Origin: Hyphomicrobium_A sp963776675
GTDB lineage: Bacteria; Pseudomonadota; Alphaproteobacteria; Rhizobiales; Hyphomicrobiaceae
NCBI GenBank assembly: GCA_963776675.1
Contig: CAVZNR010000052.1
Coordinates: 1-64,000 of the forward strand
Length of the DNA stretch: 64,000 nt
Direction of reading: 5' to 3'
The notes beneath the pieces were generated by a model. That model saw only the letters and a list, made by a program, of their open reading frames with translations. It was not told the DNA's origin and did not search any database. Below, one piece after another: positions 38,244 through 46,197 of this stretch. Position numbers and translations under genes: made by a program. Each line of letters begins with the position of its first letter. Positions within the stretch are counted from its first letter, which is position 1.

Positions 38244-41200
38244 TTGGAGTATCTGGTCCCAATCCTGCTCGGCATGGCGATCGTGTGGCTTTGGCCGCGC
38301 CTGCGGGAGGGGTTGCGCCGTGCGCTCAGCAGCGACAGCGCCGGGGCCCAGCCGGGGAGCGCACCGCAGATGTCGCCCGCAGCTGTCACATCATCGACAA
38401 ATGCCGAGATGGCTGGTGCCCCGACGCCGACGATCGCACCTTCCCAGTCCGAGTCTCTGATGAGTCGCTTGCGCGAGCTCTTTGCGCTCATTGATGCCGA
38501 GATCAACACGTCGGCTCCTGCGCGCGAGCTTGCGGCCGATTCGAGATTTGTGGAGGCACGGCGTCTTTTGGCGGACGATAGCGTGCCCCTCGACGCCGTG
38601 TCCGAATACGCGATCGGGGCCAATTGGTTCTTCTCGTGCGCCGCTCTCTCCGCTCTGTGCGATCGCGGCGACCGCGACGAGGCGCTCGACACCATCGTTC
38701 CCTTTTTCGATGCCTTGACGCCGTGGGGCATGTATTTCGCGCTCAAGCTGTTCCTTGCTGCCGACCCGCGCCCGCCGGTTGGAACGCCGCTCTCCAACGT
38801 TGCCGAGTGGTGGCGCGACAACATGTTCGTCGTGACGACCTTCCGCGAGCATTTCGACGATCGGTCCCGTCTTGGCGACGAAGCCCGTTTCGGGTCCGCA
38901 CTCGACGGCACGTCCCAAGAGAAGCTGAACCTGATCAAGAGCTTTCTCGCACGCCTCAGCCATCCTCTCGCCGACTCGCTGATCGAGAACCTCGAGACGG
39001 TGCGCATGCGAAACGTCGACCGCGCGTTTCTCACCTCCTTCGGCACTTTCTGGCATAGAAGCTCGGCCGATCTGCTGATTGAGCCCGACATCTGGAAGGA
39101 TGAGCTGGCGGAGACCGAGACCGGCAACGCTCGGACCGCATCCGCGCTCGTTGCTCGCGAGTGGGGAAGTGCGCGTCGGCAAGACGGCGTTTCTGCGTCT
39201 CCTCGGGCGGCGGCTTGAGCGCAAGGGCTGGAGCGTGTTCGAGGCGGGCAGCGCCGAGCTGATGGCGGGCCAGCAATGGTTCGGCCAGCTCGAAGGGCGG
39301 GTGCAGCGCACCGTCGACGAGCTTGCGGCCTCCAAAAAGCTCATCTGGTACATCCCCGACATTCTGCAATTCGCGCTGAGCGGCACGCACCAGGGCCAGG
39401 CGGCGAGCATCCTCGATCAAATACTTCCCGGCGATCTCGGCCGGGCGCCTCATCGTGTGGACGGAGGCGTCGGCCGCTGGCACCGCGCGACTGTTGCGCC
39501 TGCGGCCGGCGTTGCGCAACACATTCGAGATCGCGCGGCTCGAGCCGATGGACCAGCAGGAGACCGCCGAGCTGGTCGGTGCCTTCGCGCGCGGCGTTGT
39601 CGCGGCGACCGGCGTGAAGATCGAGCCTGCCGCCGTCGATGTTGCGCTCGCCTCTGCGCGCCAGTACCTGGCCTCATCGAGCCTCCCGGGCGCGGCACTC
39701 GACCTCCTCAAGCTCAGCGTCGGGCGTGTAGCCAAGGGGAGCGGCGCCACCATCGCGCCGCGCGACATCATCGAGACGCTCGCCCAGCTCACGGGATTGC
39801 CGGTCTCGATCCTTGACAGCCACGAGCGTGTCGATCTCGCGGCCGTGCGGGGCTATTTTTCGGACTGCGTCATCGGTCAGGACGAAGCCGTCGACGCCAT
39901 CGTCGCGCGCATCGCCATGCTGAAGGCGGGTTTGAACGACCCCGGCAAGCCGATCGGCATCTTCCTGTTCGCCGGCCCCACGGGCACCGGAAAGACCGAG
40001 CTTGCCAAAACGCTTGCCGAGTACCTGTTCGGCTCGCAGGAGCGCATGATCCGTCTCGATATGAGCGAATTCCAAACGCCCGAATTGACAGCGAAGATCC
40101 TCGGCAGCGGAGACGCGGTAAACCCCACCGACTCGCTGATCACGCTGGTGCGCAAGCAGCCGTTCTCGGTGGTGCTGCTGGATGAGTTCGAGAAGGCGCA
40201 CGCCAACGTTTGGGACCTTTTCCTACAGGTGTTCGACGACGGACGGCTCACCGATCAGCTCGGACAGGTCGCCGACTTTCGCCATTGCATAATCATCCTG
40301 ACCTCGAACCTCGGCGCAACCAGTCATCGAGGCTTGCGCCTCGGCTTCTCGCCAGGCGACGGCGCCTATCGAGCGAACAGGTGCTCCGCGCCGTGAGCCA
40401 GACGTTCCGGCCGGAGTTTCAGAACCGGCTCGACAAAGTCATCGTCTTCCGGCCGCTGTCGCGCGAGCTGATGCGCGACATCTTGAAGAAGGAGCTTGCG
40501 CGCGTGCTGGAGCGGCGCGGCTTCAAGGATCGCGAGTGGGCGGTGGAATGGGAGGCCTCCGCGCTCGAGTTCCTGCTCGAGAAAGGGTTCTCGCCGGAAA
40601 TGGGGGCGCGACCCCTGAAGCGCGCCATCGATCAGTATCTCATTGCCCCGCTGGCCGCGACGATCGTCGAGAAGCGTTTTCCCGAGGGCGATCAGTTCGT
40701 GTTCGTGCGCAGCGACGGGCATGCCATCCAGGCGGAGTTCGTCGATCCCGACTTGGAGGAGCCCACCGCGCGCGCCGTCGAAATCGGCGGCAAACAGCTC
40801 GCTCTGCCAGCGATGATCCTCGCGCCGCAGGGGAGCGAAGCCGAGCTGCACACGCTCGAAGCAGAGATCGCGCGGGTGGACGCAAAGATTGACTCGGCCG
40901 AGTGGGAGGAGCGCAAGGCCGATCACTCTGCGGAGATGCTGAATGCCGGCTTCTGGTCGGAGCCGGGGCGTTTTACGACGCTCGCCCGGCTTGCGCTCAT
41001 GGATCGCGTACAGGCGGCTGCCGGAACGGTGCACTCGCTCAAGAGCCGTCTCGACAAAGGGACCGAACGCTCTGGAAAGTCGTCGCGCGAGCTCGTCTCC
41101 CGTCTCGCTTTGCAGTTATATCTCGTCAACGAGGGTCTACTGGACGTGCACGACGGGGCGGCGATCGAGGTCGCTCTCATGGTCGAGCCCGCATTCGACA

Positions 41201-41670
41201 AGCCTGGCGATGCGAAGGCGACGTTCACGTGGTGCCGGCAGATACTCGATATGTACCGCGCGTGGAGCCTCAAGCGGCACATGCAGTTGACGGAGATGCA
41301 GGGCGACTTCCTGAACGGCAGCGGCGGCCTGCAGCTGCTTCTCATCACCGGCTTCGGTGCCCATCGTATCCTCAAGCCCGAGCGCGGCCTGCACGTGCTC
41401 GAACTTGCGGACGACGATAAGACGCCCGCGCGCGCGACTGCCCGCGTTCGCGTGGCGGTCGCCCCGCTGGGAGACCTTTCGCCGAGCAAGCTCAGGGGGG
41501 CACTGAAGGACGCGCTCCTCGATGCCGGCCAGCCCAATAGCATCGTGCGCCGCTATCGAGCCGACGCGGCGCCGCTCGTCCGTGATCTCGTCGGCGGTTG
41601 GCGCAGCGGCCGCCTCGATGCCGTGCTCGGCGGGGACTTCGACCTGATCGCAGCCAGCCGCTCCTCGTAG
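38244..41670 (+). CDS. Membrane-anchored ClpB-like AAA+ protein with C-terminal release-factor-2-like domain, frameshifted
   Basis: About 1,140 residues once three shifts are closed (39110-39163, near 39440, near 40365). In order: a membrane helix (EYLVPILLGMAIVWLW); an unknown helical domain of about 240 residues; a first AAA+ module with Walker A GEVRVGKT (39163-39186) but a degenerate Walker B (KLIWYIPDI); a second, intact ClpB/ClpA-type module with VIGQDEAVDAIVARI, Walker A GPTGTGKT, Walker B VVLLDEFEKA, sensor TSN and the D2-small motif FSPEMGARPLKRAIDQYLI. The last 270 residues align with RF2: LNAGFWSEPGRF, DMYRAWSLKRHM, ITGFGAHRILKPERGLHVLE, and ending DLVGGWRSGRLDAVLGGDFD. SPF is replaced and the GGQ segment is deleted, so it cannot terminate translation. 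The start is TTG. Confidence 0.8.
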
Positions 41671-41990
41671 TCGTCTTCGCCGTTGGTGCGCACTTGTGGG
41701 ACTCGGCTCTTACGCTAAGGGTCAATGAGCTGCCGTTCACGCGGTTGCCGAGGTGTGACCGCCTCTCTCCGGAGTGCGGACGTAAGGGGGGTGGGTCGAT
41801 CGTCAGCGGCGGGCCAGAAGCGATTTTCGGAGGCTATAGGCCGTACAGTCCGCTTCGCTCTCTGGCGCAGCCATTCGGCGCGCGTGTTACCACTCGAAGT
41901 GACGTGGCCCTGAATTCCCTTGCGTTTCTATGAGGTCTGGTGAGGGCCAGAACTGGTAAAACCCATTGAAATAACTCAATATTCGGTCGC
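41671..41990. other. Noncoding right end of the island
   Basis: About 320 bases between the AAA+ stop and the right tRNA repeat. The last 60 bases are AT-richer. No integrase fragment or conserved coding frame was seen. If an integrase was once present at this end it has been lost completely. Confidence 0.35.
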
Positions 41991-42039
41991 CTCTTAATCA
42001 GCGGGTCGAAGGTTCGAATCCTTCATCACCCACCAATTT
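41991..42039 (+). repeat. Right attachment repeat (attR), partial tRNA-Lys copy
   Basis: Exact 49-bp copy of 32988-33036, carrying the anticodon-loop-to-CCA half of tRNA-Lys. The 5' half (acceptor strand, D arm) is absent, so it is not a second tRNA gene but the distal junction of the island. Confidence 0.85.
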
Positions 42040-42122
42040 TCGGCCCTTTCGGCGCATTCTTGGGCCCCACATGCAACGTCTGGGGCAATCTCGGGGCAAT
42101 CTCGACAGGCACCTCCCCCGCT

Positions 42123-42209
42123 ATGTGTAACCTCTACAGCATGACCCGGAACCGCGAGGCGATTATTCGCCTGTTCCGCGTCGCTCATAAATGGGCTGGA
42201 AGCCACGAA
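42123..42209 (+). pseudogene. Fragment of an SRAP (YedK/HMCES-like) gene
   Basis: The first 29 codons, MCNLYSMTRNREAIIRLFRV then AHKWAG, match the start of SOS-response-associated peptidases, including the catalytic Cys2. The similarity then stops and the frame runs out within about 20 codons. It is a truncated remnant right next to the island junction, probably cut by an insertion or deletion at this hotspot. Confidence 0.55.
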
Positions 42210-42305
42210 TGCCGGATACGCCCAATTCATGGCCATCTAAAAAACGGGATTGCTTCCGCTCCCTCGGCTGGTGGTCTCCCCCTCTGAAGCGGCGTGTACT
42301 GCGCA

Positions 42306-42490
42306 CTAAATCGCGGCGGCCACAGCTCGCGCCTCCCGGATCCAAGCTCCAAGCATCCGACGCTCTGCGATAGCCTCTCGCGTGAAGCGGCCATAGCGAC
42401 GTTCCCTGCAAACCGCTTTGAATTCCTCTGGGGATTCGATAGCTTCGCCCCATTGATGCAACCGAGCCCGGGGGGAACTATGCGCTCAAC
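42306..42490 (-). pseudogene. Fragment of an unidentified helical protein
   Basis: A frame of about 58 codons with no start codon reads HQWGEAIESPEEFKAVCRER, then RYGRFTREAIAERRML and GAWIREARAVAAAI, ending at TAG. It looks like natural protein with plausible codon use, but the upstream part is missing. It resembles the C-terminal helices of an enzyme or transposase subunit that I cannot name. It adds to the debris between the island junction and the acetyltransferase. Confidence 0.35.
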
Positions 42491-42544
42491 GCACGCGACG
42501 GAAAGCCCTGTCACCTTGAAAGGCAGAGCAGGGCCGCGGCCCCG

Positions 42545-43180
42545 ATGACGCTCACCACTACCACAATACAAGATGCCAACGAACCTCGCTTCCCAACCCT
42601 CTATGCCATCTACGCTCAGTCGCTCCCTAAGCGCGAGCAGAAGAAGCGCACAGAGATAGAAGCCCTCTTGGCGCGCACGGACTATCTCATCCTGACCGTC
42701 GAGGATGACAGCCGGGTCGTCAGCTTTGCCATAGTGCAAATCTCAACCACCGCGCCGATCGCCTTGCTCGAGTATATGGCCACCGAACCGACACGCCGTA
42801 ACAGCGGAATTGGTGCCTTTGTGTTCGGTGACGTCGTGCGCCGGGTCGGCGATCGCACCATCCTCGTCGAAGCCGATTTGGAGCGGCAGGGCGATGCCCG
42901 AGACCTCGAGCTACGCATCAGGCGCAAGGCGTTCTACCGCCGGCTCGGTTGCCGCCAACTCGATGGCCTCGCATACGATCTCCCGCTTCCAGGCGAAGGA
43001 GATCCGCCGCTCATGGACTTGCTCATCTTTCGCGATCCAATGCCCAAGTCGCTGGCAACGGAAACCGTGCGCCATTGGCTGGAGGCAATCTATTCCGAGG
43101 TCTATCGGCAAAGCCCCTACGACCCGCGCATCACGCGGATGCTCAATCCATTTCAAGAAGCTGATGTATTCGTCCGCTAG
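42545..43180 (+). CDS. GNAT family N-acetyltransferase
   Basis: A 211-residue protein with a GNAT core. FAIVQISTTAPIALLEYMAT leads into acetyl-CoA motif A, PTRRNSGIGAFVFGDVVRRV (R-x-x-S-G-I-G-A). FYRRLGCRQLDGLAYDLPLP is the C-terminal strand region. It has an extension of about 50 residues (ETVRHWLEAIYSEVYRQSPY). The substrate is unknown. It lies in the disturbed region after the island and may be a cargo gene of an older insertion. Confidence 0.75.
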   Translation: MTLTTTTIQDANEPRFPTLYAIYAQSLPKREQKKRTEIEALLARTDYLILTVEDDSRVVSFAIVQISTTAPIALLEYMATEPTRRNSGIGAFVFGDVVRRVGDRTILVEADLERQGDARDLELRIRRKAFYRRLGCRQLDGLAYDLPLPGEGDPPLMDLLIFRDPMPKSLATETVRHWLEAIYSEVYRQSPYDPRITRMLNPFQEADVFVR

Positions 43181-43210
43181 TGTCAAAGTAGCATATCAGG
43201 AGGTTCGGTT

Positions 43211-43656
43211 ATGCAAAAAGCCGCTCGTTTCATTGGCGCGTTTATCATTTTCCTGGCCGCTATAGTCGGCGCCTATGCCGCAGTGTTATGGCTGCAGCAG
43301 TCCGGGGGTTTCCCACCAGGAACCGATACAGGCGGCCTCAGCATACTTGAGAAGGATTTCGCCCCTTTCATCGGCGCGTTTGTCATTTTCTTGGCCACTT
43401 TGGTTGCCGCAGCCTTCGCCATGTTGGGCGCCCACACCATGCAAAAAGCCGCCCGTTTCATCCGCGATTTTATCATTTTCTTGGTCGCTTTAGTCGGCGC
43501 CTATGCCGCAGTGTACTTGCTGCAGCAGTCCGGGGTTTTCGGAACCGATGCAGACGGCCTCAACATATTTGAGAAGGATTTCGCTATTGTTGGCGGCTTG
43601 GCCACTTTGGTTGCTGCAGCCTTCGCCATCTTGGGCGGCCACACCTGGATGCGTCG
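43211..43656 (+). repeat. 228-bp intragenic tandem duplication
   Basis: The second copy begins at the in-frame ATG at 43439, exactly 228 bases (76 codons) after the first. Long stretches are identical, including ATGCAAAAAGCCGC and GTCGGCGCCTATGCCGCAGT. The period preserves the reading frame. The copies have diverged moderately, so the duplication is not an assembly artefact. Confidence 0.85.
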
Positions 43657-44362
43657 CTTTTACGAGGGTCACAAGCTCGCCCAGGACTACCAGAAAAATC
43701 GCGCCTACGCCGACCTCGACGAGTTCTACATTCGCCTGCTGAGCATCGCCATCGAGAAGCCCTACCTCCGCAACCCCTATCCGGTGCCACCAAATTCCAA
43801 GAATCTGGACACCCCCTACAAGGCTTATCCGGCCGGGCCCCCGCTTGCTCTCACGGGCCATCCTGTTGAACACTACGAACTCCAATACGAGGCCTATGCC
43901 TTCATGATCTGGAACTTTCTCGAGACCATCCATGACCGCTGCGAAGAGCACCCGGACTTGCTCGATACCTGGGCACCCATTGTTTCCGCCGAGAACGAGA
44001 TTCATCGAGGCTGGTTTCTGCAGCAGATGCGCGACCAAGCCGAGAAGGCAGCAGTGGCCGATGATCCAAAGCGTCACGTCCGCTCGGACAAGTTCTGCCA
44101 CGGATTCCAAGTATTCATCTTCGACCGCAACTTCCGAAAGTCAAACCGCCACGCAACACAGCCGTCAGCCCAGTACCATTACTGGCCCTATAAACATGTT
44201 GTCGGCTTCTTTGGAAAAGAAGAAGACCGCCCCTTTAAAAAACCACAACCTACTGCCTTCATTAACGGGACCCGCGTACTGGTTTGGCCTCCAGAGCAAA
44301 AAGCGCCTTCATCGCCAGCAACCACATCGGTCCCCGCAACCGGCGTGCCCGTCATGAATTGA
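43211..44362 (+). CDS. Membrane protein with internal tandem duplication
   Basis: A 383-residue protein. Residues 1-76 and 77-150 are near copies: MQKAARFIGAFIIFLAAIVG and MQKAARFIRDFIIFLVALVG, each followed by a GAYAAV...LQQSG segment, an EKDFA linker and a second hydrophobic stretch ending FAMLGAHT or FAILGGHT. This makes four membrane segments. About 230 cytosolic residues follow with WMRRFYEGHKLAQDYQKNRA and a domain I do not recognise (QYEAYAFMIWNFLETIHDRC). The C-terminal tail is Pro/Ser/Thr-rich. The function is unknown. Confidence 0.55.
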   Translation: MQKAARFIGAFIIFLAAIVGAYAAVLWLQQSGGFPPGTDTGGLSILEKDFAPFIGAFVIFLATLVAAAFAMLGAHTMQKAARFIRDFIIFLVALVGAYAAVYLLQQSGVFGTDADGLNIFEKDFAIVGGLATLVAAAFAILGGHTWMRRFYEGHKLAQDYQKNRAYADLDEFYIRLLSIAIEKPYLRNPYPVPPNSKNLDTPYKAYPAGPPLALTGHPVEHYELQYEAYAFMIWNFLETIHDRCEEHPDLLDTWAPIVSAENEIHRGWFLQQMRDQAEKAAVADDPKRHVRSDKFCHGFQVFIFDRNFRKSNRHATQPSAQYHYWPYKHVVGFFGKEEDRPFKKPQPTAFINGTRVLVWPPEQKAPSSPATTSVPATGVPVMN

Positions 44363-44478
44363 TTTGAAGCTGGGCACGTTTGCAACATTTCTGGTCGCAA
44401 CTCAGTTGATGCACGTCACGAGGCTGTGGGGCTCCGGCGCACATGCGGGAGCCAGAGATGCCACTCCAAAGACCGTGA

Positions 44479-44691
44479 TTACGATTTCGATTTATTCCCA
44501 GGGAATGCTTGAAACTCGCGCGCGCTCACGGCCATTGCCGCTGAGTGTCTCGTTTGCTGCTGGCCGAGATCCATGTGCAGATATTCCGCCTTGAAACTCC
44601 AATTTGTGGAGAGGGCCCAATCCAGCCCGGCGCCTAGAGTCCAGCCAACGTGATTCTCGTGGGTCGAGGCATAGGATGTGCCGCCGTGCAA
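44479..44691 (-). pseudogene. Fragment of an outer-membrane beta-barrel gene
   Basis: The frame reads SYASTHENHVGWTLGAGLDW, then ALSTNWSFKAEYLHMDLGQQ. This is the penultimate-strand region of Omp25-like porins, in which WTxGAGxxxxxxxNWxxKxEYLxxDLG is typical. The first two thirds of the gene and the terminal strand are missing. It is a decayed remnant and further evidence of rearrangement between 42 and 45 kb. Confidence 0.55.
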
Positions 44692-44707
44692 CTATACGAT
44701 AGATATT

Positions 44708-45904
44708 TCAGTTGACCAGGTGGACTGCCTTTATGCCGCCGCTCAAGATGTCGTCGGTCGCCGGAGAAAGCTCCCAGTGCGTGCCGTCGAGGATCAGCGT
44801 GTTGACGATGAGCGTCATCTTCTTATTGGTCATGTTCGAGCCGTGGTTGAAGGTCACATCGCGGCTCGGCAGATAGATGATCCCGCGCATGTCCATGTTG
44901 TGGGAATCGTCGAAGACCATCTGAGAGCGCGACAGGCCGGACTTCTCGAACATCACGAGGTCCTTGTAGGTGCCGCTCGTCGGCGCCGTTATGTTGGCCG
45001 ACACGCCGCTGTTGAACTGGATCTTCGACTGGTCGGCAAAGAAGAACGTGACTCCCGAGCCAGACCAGGCTCCGCCATTGACGTTCCAGCCGCCGCTCTT
45101 GATGACGTAGACGCCCGGTTTCAACGTGACGTTGGGGCCGCCGTTGAAGTTGGTCCAGCCGCAATAGACGCCGGGGTTCAGCGTGACGTTGCCGCCGTTG
45201 AAGTTGAGGTTGCTGTAGGTGCACGAGGAGGAGGACGGCTCGGTCAGCTTGCCGGCAAAGGGGTCGTTGGATGGGATGCACTCCAATTCGAGATTGGGGT
45301 GCGTGCCGCCATTGTCGATGATGTCCTTGCTGTAGATGCAGATACGCTCCGTGGAGATGTCGGATCCGGCGTTGAAGATTGCGGCCGGATTGGCCGTCGA
45401 TTGGACATGAACCTCGCAGTCTGGCGCATCGACTTTCGCCCCCGAGTTCACGAGAAAAGCCTGCGTCGCATACGTGTCGAGGACAAGGATGCAGACCGTC
45501 CCGCCTCCGGTCCCCGCAGCCTTCGAGACGCTCTTGACGTTGAGCTGCTTGACGCCGAGCACTGCAGCAAACGTGGTATCGAGTTGCGCCGTGGCCGTGC
45601 CCGAGAACTCGCTGTCGCTTGTCGGGGCGAACGTCAAAGAGAGGTTCTTCGCCGACTTTTCGGTGAAGTTGGAATTAAATATGTTCGTTGCGGCCGTGAC
45701 CTGGTCCTCGGAACTGGCTCGCACGCCTGCCAGCACGGCGGCGTCGAGTGCCGCATTCATTTGGGAGCGCATGCTCACGGAGCGGCCAACGTCGACCCCG
45801 AGTCCGGCGGCGCCGAGCACTACGACGAGAACGAGCGCGAATAGGATGGCTGTCGAGCCGTCGTCGTTACGCGTGAGAGCCGTGAGCCTCTTTGCCATGC
45901 GCAT
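44708..45904 (-). CDS. TadG-like pilus assembly/surface protein
   Basis: A 398-residue protein with an N-terminal Tad-type domain: a basic start (KRLTALTRNDDGSTAILFAL), one membrane helix, then VGRSVSMRSQMNAALDAAVLAG, the usual TadE/TadG continuation. The C-terminal 250 residues are Gly/Asn-rich with repeated parallel-beta-like units such as NFNGGNVTLNPGVYCGW, NFNGGPNVTLKPGVYVIKSG and WNVNGGAWSGSGVTFFFAD. These may build a beta-helix. No other tad genes are nearby, so it may be an orphan surface protein. Confidence 0.75.
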   Translation of the reverse strand: MRMAKRLTALTRNDDGSTAILFALVLVVVLGAAGLGVDVGRSVSMRSQMNAALDAAVLAGVRASSEDQVTAATNIFNSNFTEKSAKNLSLTFAPTSDSEFSGTATAQLDTTFAAVLGVKQLNVKSVSKAAGTGGGTVCILVLDTYATQAFLVNSGAKVDAPDCEVHVQSTANPAAIFNAGSDISTERICIYSKDIIDNGGTHPNLELECIPSNDPFAGKLTEPSSSSCTYSNLNFNGGNVTLNPGVYCGWTNFNGGPNVTLKPGVYVIKSGGWNVNGGAWSGSGVTFFFADQSKIQFNSGVSANITAPTSGTYKDLVMFEKSGLSRSQMVFDDSHNMDMRGIIYLPSRDVTFNHGSNMTNKKMTLIVNTLILDGTHWELSPATDDILSGGIKAVHLVN

Positions 45905-46197
45905 CAGAAGGCGAGCCTCCTACGTAAAAAAGATCCCGCAAAGATTTGCAAAATCTTACGTGCATTGAAACGACTTGGCTCAACAAGACAAGGATCCGTG
46001 TACGGATTTGGTGAAGGAGGGCTTAAGCCCTGCGCCGAACTCACTTGCGATCAGCAGCCGGTCCATACATTTGGGTCAGTAGCGACTTCTCACGTAGGAC
46101 GCTAGGCGATCTCCATTCTCTCGGCGGGCCCTGCGCAGCTCCGGGCCATTTCCGGGAACAGTGCCATGCGCGAGCCATGTAGAGCCGCCGTCCAACA
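45905..46197. other. Intergenic region between TadG-like and decaheme genes
   Basis: About 290 bases containing the TadG-like gene's upstream region, including an AT-rich block (45920-45965), and the 3' flank of the decaheme gene. No coding frame or hairpin of note. Confidence 0.3.

Larger units (their letters stand above)
42040..42544. other. Debris region right of the island
   Basis: Apart from the two gene fragments listed separately, this stretch holds an 11-bp tandem duplication, GGGGCAATCTC twice at 42082-42103. It has no intact gene. The mixture of short coding fragments suggests several past insertions and deletions at the tRNA-Lys hotspot. Confidence 0.4.

Noticed and set aside
40840..41670. 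Functional peptide chain release factor
   Set aside because: SPF is replaced and the GGQ domain is absent, and the sequence is continuous with a ClpB-like AAA+ protein.
41991..42039. Second tRNA-Lys gene
   Set aside because: Only the anticodon-loop-to-CCA half is present; the acceptor 5' strand and D arm are missing, so it is an attachment repeat.
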